Assembly (NCBI GenBank): GCA_963556695.1
Contig: CAUWAG010000020.1
Span: 496,001 to 560,000 of the forward strand
Direction of reading: 5' to 3'
Length of the DNA: 64,000 bases
From: Anthostomella pinea
Lineage: Eukaryota; Ascomycota; Sordariomycetes; Xylariales; Xylariaceae
Shown: positions 55,250 to 64,000 of the stretch, piece by piece
How positions within the stretch are numbered: position 1 is the stretch's first letter
Layout: each line of letters starts with the position of its first letter
Notes under the pieces: model-generated
Databases searched by the model: none
Seen by the model: the letters and a program-made list of their open reading frames with translations, nothing else
Told to the model about the DNA's origin: nothing
Program-made: the position numbers and the translations under genes

Positions 55250-57227
55250 ATGAAGCTGCGCGGTAAGATCCCTCTACTCGTGTCGGGGCTCTTCTATCTA
55301 CTCGGGCGATGCACTACAGCATCCCCCAGAGCAGCAGACCTCAAACCGGATCATACACTATCGTTAACGGAACAAGAGATCAAGATAAACTGCAAAGAGC
55401 GGAAATCTGTAGTCATAGAAGGGACGGTGCCGGGGCCGCAAATCACTTTGCAGGAGGGCAAGACTACTTGGATCCGAGTCAAGAATGACACACCTGATAA
55501 GAAAGTCACCATGGTAAGTCTCGTCACCCACCCGAACGTGCCATCTGATCTGCCACAAGCATTGGCACGGCCTGTCCATGCGAACGGCGCCTTTCTCGGA
55601 CGGGGTTCCCATGGTGTCGCAGTGGCCCATCGAACCAGGGCAGTGGTTCGACTACGAAATACGTCCGGAAGCAGGCGACGCCGGAACATACTTCTATCAC
55701 TCCCATGTCGGCTTTCAGGCTAATACGGCGTATGGGCTCCTGATTGTTAACGGCGCAGAGGCCCACGAGTACTACGACGAGCGCGCCATCGTGCTAGCCG
55801 ATTATTATCCCCAGCCAGACGATGAGATCGAGGAAGGGCTCCGGGCGAATCCTTTTAAATGGCCCGGAGAGTCACAAGCTGTAGTTTTCAATGGACAGTC
55901 CGGCACAGCATCGTTCGACGATGACAGCGACGGTTCTTGCAAGCCCCACGTTATAGAGGTCGAGCCGGGTAAAACGTATCGACTGCGCTTCGTCGGAGGC
56001 ACCGCGATATCCTTCGTCACATTAGGAATTGAAGACCACAAGAAGCTTACCATCATAGAAGCGGATGGACAGGCCACCGAGAAGGCGGAGACCGACCACA
56101 TGCAGCTCGGCAGTGGCCAGAGGTACAGCGCACTGCTGGAGACGAAACCCGAGCGTAACCTCAACGGCAAGTGTGAGTATTGGATACGGTATGAGACGCG
56201 AGAAAGACCGACAGAGGCCAGCGGCTACGCGCTCCTGCGGTACAAGTCGGATAAGTGTGACGACTCTGAGAAGAAGCTTCCCGATGAGTCCCCGGTCAAG
56301 CTGTCCCGCGACAGAAAACCGTTGACCGAATGGATGGAATACACCCTGACGCCCAAAGATGGAGGCGACGATTTCCCCACTCGCGAAGAGGTGACACGGA
56401 CCGTTTACATCGAGGTCAAACAGCATGTGATTGATGGGTCGTACGACGGGAGCATTAACGGGGGATTCCAATGGAGGTGAGACCTGGTGTCCATGCTGGG
56501 TTGATACATGCTAACCAGGACAAGCATGAATGGCCTTGGATGGGATGAGGAAGCTCAAGAGAAAGACAAGTCTGCGCCTTACCTAATCACTGCCTATAAT
56601 GAAGAGAAGACCCCGGACTACGATGCCGCACTCAAGAACAAGGGCTGGGACCCCGAAACCAGGGCGTTCCCAGCGCGGGTTGGTGAGGTTCTCGAGATAG
56701 TATGGCAGTCTAACAGCGGGCCAACAGGAGGCCTAGACTTGCACCCCATGCACGCTCATGGCCAACACTACTGGGATCTAGGTGCTGGATCTGGTGAGTA
56801 CGATGCGAAGAAGAACGACAAGAAGCTCGACGGCTATATCCCGATGAGACGAGACACGACCATGCTCCACCGCTACGAGGAGAAGACAAAACCCAACACC
56901 GTGAACGGGTGGCGGGCATGGCGTATCAGGGTCACAAAAGAGAACGTGGGCGCCTGGCCGATGCACTGTCACGTCTTGCCACATATGATTATGCGTACGT
57001 TTCGGTTCTAAGCATTCCTCGCAAGTCCTCCGTCAGTAACTTACCTATTATGACTGATAGGCATGCAAACGGTATGGGTCTTTGGTGATGCCAGTGAAGT
57101 CACGGCTAGTCTGCACAAGATTCCGCAGTCGTATCTTCAAGGCTATCTCGAGCCTGGTGGCAGCGCCTATGGCAAGGACGACGGTAAACGCCGTCTGAAA
57201 CCAAAGGCAATTGCCTTCTTCGATTAA
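55250..57227 (+). CDS. secreted multicopper oxidase (laccase/ascorbate-oxidase type)
   Basis: Exons 55250-55513, 55560-56476, 56519-56994 and 57061-57227 give 607 aa. Residues 1-25 (PLLVSGLFYLLGRCTTA) are a signal peptide. All four copper motifs are present: HWHG directly after the first intron, YFYHSHVGF, LHPMHAHGQHYW and WPMHCHVLPHM, followed by MQTVWVFG with a Met at the axial position after the last splice. The opening HWHGLSMRTAPFSDGVPMVSQW resembles ascomycete conidial-pigment (Abr1-like) and ascorbate-oxidase-like enzymes. It should oxidise phenols or related substrates with O2 outside the cell or in the wall. The first intron (46 bp) is very short. No iron permease gene is adjacent, which argues against a Fet3 role. 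Confidence 0.92.
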
Positions 57228-58260
57228 GAAATGAAGCCTGAGGCGGAAGCAGCAGGCTTTGGGCATTTGCATCAACATAGACTGGAGTTCACGGCTGGAT
57301 TTGGGGTCGATATCAGTTGGCTAACGGGCACAGAACTGGGTAGGGAGTATGGATTTTATAGACTAGAATTGATAGAGCTTCTTGTTGGCTTCGACGCCAG
57401 GTTACTAGCTATTAACTTATTCGCGTTCTCAGACGAGACGAAACAATGGACCTTTCAACATCCTACCATTTGGCTAGGACACAAGCTGGCGTGAGATCGA
57501 CTGGCAGACATGCTGTGGCTGGGAGAAGTTTGATCCTCGGCACCATTTACCAGTTTCTCAGTGGCAATACGCCTGTACTTGCCTGTTCTGTCTATCCTCG
57601 GTAGGATGCTGACACGTAGATACCTAAGTCTAGATGTACAACCGGTTTTGACGTCTCCCGACGCCGACTTGGAAGACTGCGGTCGTCTTCCATGGCATCA
57701 TACAACTGCCTGATTATGAGTTTGAGTTGCGTGATCCCCACTAGATCCTGCTATCTTTAGCAAGGACTTCTCGACGTTCGCCGACCACGAGGGCATCACA
57801 CCATCAGATGTATATATGGAGTTTTGCCGATCCTGTCTCTAGGGTGAGTTTCTTACCATAGAGGTCGGTGGAAAAGGTCGAAAACAACCGAATGGGCACT
57901 CGTACATTTGGCAATTACATCACCTCCGTCGCCACGATACTAAATTAGGCTTATAAGATCGTATCAACTCTTAGTGGGAACGGCATACGTAGGGCCGTTC
58001 GCCGATACTTATTTATAGATTCGCGACGCAGCCAACGCCAGCTACTTTTAGAGCACCGTGGGTCGTTGACTATAATGCAGGAGAGGATCCTTGGCCTTGC
58101 TTGGCATTATTAATAACCAAATATATATGCTAGTATTTTATCTTCGATTAGAGTTCCATTCTAAAAACTCTATTTAGAGTCAGCCCGAGTGTAGACTATG
58201 GGCGCATTAAAATGGTGATTTCCATATAACGACATGAACAGATCAGCCAGGCGTAGTATC
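57228..58260. other. intergenic, AT-rich toward 58.1 kb
   Basis: No gene is recognised. The interval at about 57900-58180 is notably AT-rich compared with the flanking genes. Confidence 0.45.
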
Positions 58261-58299
58261 TCAAGGTGAAAGCAGGAGGAGACATCGACCACGAAGCAA

Positions 58300-59885
58300 T
58301 TGACCCCAACGGACATGGCAGGAGCGGATGGCGCCCCTGGTCCATCCAAGAGGGCGAGGACAGACAGCGACGCGCCTAACGAGGAGCAGCTCAGCAGTAT
58401 TAGCGATGAGCAGCTGTCTGAGATGATGTCTGTGCGATTCAGCATCACTGCCCCCAAAGCCGCAAAAAAGCCCTTCTCTCAGCGAATGATGATGAAATCG
58501 CCATGGTGGACACGGACGTGGCAGCCAACCCCGCGGTGGAGGACATGCCCCTTTCACCCAGCAAGTTGCGCCCGTCTGGACACTACACATAGTTGGTGGT
58601 CAGGCTCGCAAAGCCATACATGCCGAAAGTCACGCAGGCCACTGTACATGTGAGATCAATCATCCAGGAGATTTAGGTCGTCGTGTTTGTCCCCACATTT
58701 CCACCATCTGCACGCACCAGGCAACGCTACCAACTACACGGATTACGGCACTACAGTGAGTCTGAGAAGAACTTTTCCGAGAAGGCAGAGAAATAGAAGG
58801 CGGAGCCCGCACAGGAACGAATGAACAATGAGAAAGCGAAAGCCTTGATCAATTTCATACGTGAGCCTGGAGACATCTCCAATCAGATGGGAAAGAAGTT
58901 TGACCACTTTTGGTTGACACAGAGAATGGCATTGAGGCTAATGCCAACCGGCGATTTCGCCTCGTCGAGAGCAGCTGTGGATCGCCCGACGACTCCAAGA
59001 AACGCACCAAGCGTATCAGGGGTTGGGAACGGGCGGTACAAGACAGGCTTGACGGTGATGACCAGCATTAGGTCAGAGTCGTAGTTTCCAGTCATTGGTA
59101 CTCACGGTGGCAGCACACTCCTCCGCCTTAACTCAGTAATGATACTTGCTGGTTCGGAACTTCGTGTCTCTCTTGCGAACTGTGTCCTGTGACTTGTTCA
59201 TGTCCCAACAAGCACCCCTTGATACTTGTCGGTATCGTCATGCATTGTAAGCTGGGTTAGTTACGGTGCCGTGAACTCAATGCTCGTCTGCGGGAGGTTC
59301 GTCCTCCTAGCCCACGCGGTTGTTGCAGCTCGCGCTGGACTAGGTGGACTTTGCAAGCTTCCACTGTGTCCCCACTGGTCTACAGCTGTTGCGCAAACAG
59401 TCCATGTCGACCTGCTCTACCACCTTCAAGCATTGCACCATACTGCCGGGTAGTCTTTCATCACCAACTGCACCCCAGCGCGACGACATCACCCCCTACC
59501 GCCAAACGGCCTCACCACAAAGCCGCAACCATCATAGAGGACCTCCTCACCAAGCACACAGACGACGAATCGCTTCTCAGCCTGACCCTTTGGCGACAAT
59601 GGCCATCATCATACTAACCACATGACCTGGGGCGAGAAGTGGGTAGACTACATTGCTCCGACCACCTCGCAGCTCCGAACTTACCGGACCAGCACATACT
59701 ACATGAATCGCCCAGATAGCTTTCCAGATACACCAAAACCCGATCCGGCACGAAACTAGACAGAGATCCCAACGGCAGCATCTATCACAGCTTTCCAAGA
59801 CTACGATAACCTCGAAAGACATCCCCAACTCAACGAATTGACCATCAAGTCTCCCGTCGGTATCCCCGAGTACACGGAGAGTTAA
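58300..59885 (+). other. gene relics without recognised family
   Basis: At 58300 a frame opens with GPSKRARTDSDAPNEEQLSS and SEMMSVRFSITAPKAAKKPF, then continues only in other frames with stops. Around 59520-59760, stretches such as EDLLTKHTDDESLLSLTLW and MTWGEKWVDYIAPTTSQLRTY look like protein but change frame between them. They lie just upstream, on the same strand, of the P-loop relic at 60063-60806 and may be its decayed 5' part. Confidence 0.3.
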
Positions 59886-60062
59886 CCTATCTCGCTAACC
59901 CGTAACACTAAGCTACACCCCACCGCATAGCTACCATCGAAACTACCCCAGTGGAAATACCTCAAGTCAACGAAACGACTAGCGAGCCTCGTACCCAGGT
60001 ATAGGTATCTGAGCCCACAAATAGCCGAGCTATCTCACCAGCCCCCCAAACCGACCAAACCA

Positions 60063-60806
60063 CAGCCCAGTCTGTAGCTACCAGCAGCGCTACGCCCACG
60101 AACAAGCCTCTACACGATACGGGAACACATCAGAGCCCCGCATGGCACCGGAAGACGCACCACGATGGTCGGGCATATCATGGAGCTGAGAGATCGCCAC
60201 AGCCCGGACACAAAGATTGTCTACTGGTTGCCGAGTGAGCTTGTCGGCTCCGAGGTTATGGCTCATCTCTTGAAATACCCCACGGCGAGCAAGCTGGCTA
60301 CCAAAGCGTATGAGAGTCTCAGTGACGATGACACCGATTCCCACGAGAATACGACGGTAATCATCGATCTGAAGATTGTACCCTCCATTAGAGGCGACCT
60401 GTTCCTGGGGCAGATGCTGGAGTGGACAGCCAAGCAAATGGCATCGTCCAGAACCATAACGCTGGTGACCATGGCGGCTTTCAAAGCCGAGTTGACACAG
60501 CTTTGCGTGACGCGCTTCCTCCAGACGAAGTCACCGGAGATCACAATACCAGAGCCGGATCCCTGGAATAAGATGCGACTTCTCGACCCCGACCCCGAGA
60601 AAGAGGTGGCAGAAGAGGTCATGGATATCCTCAATGATACTATCATCTACCACACCATGGAAGGCCGAAACCCTCCCGCACGAGCCGATTTGGGCTTTGG
60701 ATTTAAGTGGCTACACTCAGCCCTCATAAGCCTCCGTACGCGCTTGTTGGCAAGGTTCCAGACCAGCGGGATAGTTAGAAATACTGGAATAAGCGCCCTA
60801 AAATAA
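60063..60806 (+). pseudogene. decayed P-loop/DEAH-helicase-like gene, 3' part
   Basis: The plus-strand frame is open from about 60063 to the stop at 60806. It reads IRAPHGTGRRTTMVGHIMEL, then KIVYWLPSELVGSEVMAHLL, TTVIIDLKIVPSIRGDLFLG and RTITLVTMAAF. These align block by block with the gene at 61204-63118 (IRSAHASGKSTSLVAHI, RIIYVVPQDAEAVMLRTYL, TIVLIDTQSCPTTDGELAPG, NAVVVKSPF). The Walker A lysine is replaced by arginine and the second Walker B acid is absent, so ATP hydrolysis is unlikely. The only ATG in the track lies inside the P-loop, so the 5' end is lost. The 3' end runs into the inverted-repeat element at 60784. Confidence 0.55.
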
Positions 60807-60860
60807 GCGTCAAGCATAATCAATAAAGATCAAACTGCTTATTCCGGTGTGTTTATTCTG
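60784..60860. repeat. second copy of the GGAATAAGC inverted-repeat element
   Basis: Begins CTGGAATAAGCGCCC and ends GCTTATTCCGGTGTGTTTATTCTG, the same arrangement as at 8171-8252 but with weaker end symmetry. It overlaps the end of the P-loop relic. Confidence 0.4.
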
Positions 60861-61203
60861 ATTTGATGTATATGCCGTTGCTTCCTGGAAGGGTCGTGTA
60901 CGGAGACTTATGAGGGCTCAGTGTATCACGGCAAGAAGAAAGCTGCTATCAAGCGGCAACAATGTAACAACACAACACTGATCTACGCCATCACATTCGG
61001 ATTGTAAGGTATTCACTATAGTCAGGCTAGCAATCTGAAATAGCTGTCCTTCACAATAATCCGTAACCGCGCAGCCCAATCGGTGTGAATATGATCCATT
61101 CAGCGTTGCAACGGAAACGTGGTTCCTACCACCCGATGAGGCGTCATGCCCAGAGCATCTTCCACCTCATCGACGATGCGGTGGGGTATGAACGTAATGT
61201 CCT

Positions 61204-63118
61204 TCATGACATTCTTCGGTCCGCCATCGTTATGCTCCAAGAGTTCGAAGTATATGGCAAACGCGCCCTTCTTACCAGACTCTTCAATAGCACCTTGACA
61301 TCCACAAAGTCGTGCTCGTTGGTCTCAAGGTCCTTCATCGAGACCACGTCAAAAGGGAGCGCGTTGGCGTCTGGGAAAAACACAATGTGATGAAGCCATG
61401 CCCACACCAACTGTCGGTCGACATGGTCCATCTCCTCTTCTGTAAGCTCGGTGCTCTTGAGCTCATCTGAGGCTGGACTGAGCTTATAATGGTTTTCGAG
61501 CGACTTAACCCGCTCTGCGATCAATTTTGCGTGGTCATGGGAGACGAGCAGTCGTCCTGATTCTGTCCGGTCGGCTGAAGTCGTAGCCTTTTGCCAAACA
61601 CCCAGAGATAGCCAGGCGGCTCCTCGGCGCACACGTCTGCTTCCAACACCGGTGGAAGCCCGTACGAGGTCATCCAGTGACTGAGCTGCGCTCTCGTCAA
61701 CCATTTCATACAGCTGGCCCACGTTTTCCGCGAAGATAGCCGCAATTCGGATGATGACTCGCTTCAGACTATCTGAGAAGCTCGGATTGTCGTCGATGCT
61801 GCTCAGGAAATATGCCACGTGGAAGTCTTGGATCTGTCCGGCGTGTTCTCTGATCGCAAGGACTCGTTCACCCTTTTTGGCGAGTCTATACACGCCGTCA
61901 TCCCATGCGCTCTCAATGCCGCGAACAGCCAGCAGACGGCGACATATTTCTCTGACCGCCCTGATATCATAGGGCACTCTGATCGGCATATCGAAAAAGT
62001 GAAGCCCGGGCCACGTCTCTACCATTCTCAATATGGTCCAGGCAATATCCTCATGGTACGCGGTACCCTCGGGGTCGTCCTCGTGAAATCCAGGACCTGT
62101 GAGAAGGTCCTCCTCGGTGAATGGCGCAAAGAACTTGACCTCGGAAGGCGCGGCTGATTTCAACACCCAGGCGTATTCGTTCATGAACTCTAGTTGTGAC
62201 ATGACTTGCCGTGTAGTCACAACCTAGCTCGTGTACGGATCAAACATTCTTCTCTTGTCCTTCCCACCACTCGAGACGATATACCTCAGGCCTGATGAAG
62301 GCAGTCGAATTGGCCACCGCCCTGGGAATGCTGTTCCAGTCCTTAGCAGTGTCGGTGACCTCGGACGCGGACGGGAGGTCCGGGTGATATTCAGAGGCTG
62401 TGCTGGCTAGTACACGGTGATGGCTACCTGCCGAGTGGCATTTGGCAAAGAGCTTGTCCAGCTGCTGGTCCCAAGTCGTATCCGTTTTTATCCGAATTAC
62501 TTTGATCCGTGGATAGCTGTCGGACACTGTGACCATCTTGACGGTGCTTTCGGTCCATCTCTCAAGCGCAGCAAGCGTTCTCCCAGACTTGAACGGACTT
62601 TTCACGACCACTGCATTTCCAGAACCATTTCCACTCTGTCGACGCAGAATGTACGCCCAGTGCAGTAGGGTTCCCGGAGCCAGCTCGCCGTCGGTCGTCG
62701 GGCAAGACTGGGTGTCGATGAGCACGATGGTTTTGTCGCTCACATCGTGAGGCTTGAAGGTTGCCAGGAAAGTCTTGTGGCTGACGATGGCAGCGAATCC
62801 GAGGCTAGGATCCTCGCTTAGCTTGATCGTGATAGGGTTGAGGGGGTTGGCAGAGACGCTGGTCAGGTATGTTCGTAGCATCACGGCTTCGGCATCTTGT
62901 GGCACGACATATATGATTCGCGCTTCGGGCATCGATCGCTGGGTCAGTGCGTGTATGTGGGCAACCAGGCTCGTGCTCTTACCTGACGCATGCGCGCTTC
63001 GGATGTAGGCGCTGGCGACGCCGTTGCTCAACCCGTGCAGGAAGAATTTATCAATCTGTTCCTGGCTCTCGCGCCAGGCTTGAGTCAGGGGAACGTCTAT
63101 GCGATCGTTCGACGCCAT
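61204..63118 (-). CDS. divergent DEAH-helicase-like P-loop protein
   Basis: Exons 63118-62285 and 62223-61204 give 617 aa. The 61-bp intron (GTATAT...CTAG) keeps phase and removes an otherwise fatal stop at about 62240. A RecA-like domain has a P-loop HASGKSTS (about residue 40), RIIYVVPQDAE, and a Walker B position IVLIDTQSC where a DEAH box would be. A second, reduced RecA-like part follows. Residues about 360-430 (IRAVREICRRLLAVRGIESA, DGVYRLAKKGERVLAI) match the winged-helix element of DEAH/RHA helicases, and residues about 560-600 resemble the ratchet region. The lysine of Walker A is kept but the DEAH glutamate is not, so catalysis is doubtful. Without splicing the locus would read as two ORFs. 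A decayed paralogue faces it at 60063-60806. Confidence 0.6.
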
Positions 63119-64000
63119 CGTGATGATATTTCGATTTCGAGGACTTTGGGAAGGTCTGGGAGTGTGATGCGCGATATTGGGATAGTGGTGTACATCGAAT
63201 GATGGGCTGTGTGGGGCCGTGTGTGCACGATAAATGTTTTCAGCTGGAGGACCAGGGTGCTGGGCAGCTTGGAGGGATGGGTGACATTGGTGAGCTTTAT
63301 CGTCAAGTAGCTTCGGGGCATCTATCGATAGGGGGCCGTTACGATAATACGAATAACACAGGAGACAGGTCATAAAGAAAAAGGGGCTCCTTATAGTGGT
63401 AGAGAAGTGGGGGCCGCATAGGTGGGGTCATTGGGACGGACCGGTGCCCCCACTAGAGTACCCCTTTGGGCGATGATCCCGCATCTAATTGGAAGTTCAC
63501 TGAACGTGTCCGGCGTGCAAATGGAGCCTCTGTGCCGGCCGGCGATGCTAGTTAAATGCAGCGGCTGCAAGCGCGCCGACGCTGATCACGGCCTGCCCTA
63601 CCCAAGGACTAGCCTGTTGCTTCCATGCTTCAAGGCCAAGGGCAGGTGGTGTGCCTGTCCTGCAGGGTGTACGGGGCAATCCGGATCAGCCACGCGCAAT
63701 GCCGAGCTGATGTTTCCCCCCGCTGCTCACTTTGCAGCAACTGCTACAGGAGGTATTCACTGTACCGTCCCTAGACGCCCCCATTGATAATACTACCCTA
63801 GTTGAAACCCATGTCTTCTTAAAAGGGATCCCAGGGGGCTTGGCAACCTCAACCCCCCTATACATGAGGACATTTCTCCTTCAACTCTCTCTATTGCACT
63901 GTCAGGCTCATCGGTCTGGGCGCGTCTGACGTCTCTCCTGAGCTTTGACCATAGCCCTCGAACGTAGTATCTTTTGGGGGTGACTACACATCGCCGTGTG
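63119..64000. other. window end, no firm gene
   Basis: The first part is the upstream region of the helicase-like gene. A plus-strand frame at 63422-63787 has a cysteine pattern (KCSGC, then CFKAKGRWCACPAGC) reminiscent of short fungal Cys-rich domains, but the frame is short and the match weak. Confidence 0.35.

Noticed and set aside
55250..57227. Fet3-type ferroxidase role for the multicopper oxidase
   Set aside because: No C-terminal membrane anchor and no neighbouring Ftr1-type permease; the sequence looks closer to Abr1/ascorbate-oxidase-like enzymes.
61204..62220. Independent second gene downstream of the P-loop ORF
   Set aside because: Its frame has no ATG before 62202, and a consensus 61-bp intron joins it in phase to the P-loop ORF, giving a DEAH-like domain order.
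24273..64000. Whole accessory half as a Starship giant transposon or a secondary-metabolite cluster
   Set aside because: No DUF3435 tyrosine-recombinase captain, no polyketide or peptide synthase and no boundary repeats were seen; the acyltransferase, FSH1 and oxidase genes are separated by relics.

Overview
This window is nuclear DNA of a filamentous ascomycete (Pezizomycotina, most likely a Sordariomycete). The evidence is short GT-AG introns of about 46-220 bp, fungal-type start contexts, fungal-only families (HET, FSH1, AA9, Fot/pogo transposons, fungal SLATT), TTAGGG-type telomeric repeats, and C:G-to-T:A-type nonsense changes in decayed genes that resemble repeat-induced point mutation (RIP). 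No ribosomal or tRNA gene and no CRISPR array was recognised.

Left part (about 0.5-9.6 kb and 16-24.3 kb): conserved housekeeping genes. These are an HMT1-type vacuolar ABC transporter with an unusual PAM2/RG-rich tail (+), the TPR co-chaperone SGT2 (-), an arylamine N-acetyltransferase (+), a SprT-like HExxH protein (-), IML2 (-), the small proteasome subunit SEM1/DSS1 (+), phosphoglycerate kinase (-) and an Mpv17/PMP22 family membrane protein (-). Between the two housekeeping blocks, 9.6-16.2 kb is a decayed island holding a solo LTR with a perfect 5-bp target duplication, a broken AA9 lytic polysaccharide monooxygenase and other relics.

Right part (24.3-64 kb): gene-poor accessory, subtelomere-like DNA. 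It holds a decayed array of BTB-like copies, a broken APH-family kinase, a five-exon secreted protein, a fungal SLATT two-TM protein, an acyltransferase-3 membrane enzyme, an FSH1 serine hydrolase, a secreted multicopper oxidase and a divergent DEAH-helicase-like gene facing a decayed paralogue. An alpha/beta hydrolase pseudogene stops exactly at a head-to-head pair of short telomeric repeats, which suggests an old chromosome-end fusion or break repair.

The most informative structure is 44.7-48.9 kb. A TA-flanked pogo/Fot-like transposon, dead through nonsense and frameshift, had inserted in a HET-domain gene. It was later hit by a second TA-flanked pogo-like transposon whose three-exon transposase still reads as intact. 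Removing the inner element restores the outer transposase frame, and removing the outer element restores an open frame in the HET gene, so the order of events can be read directly.

Exon limits given here were worked out by hand from splice consensus, reading phase and family motifs. Family assignments come from recognised motifs, not from database searches.
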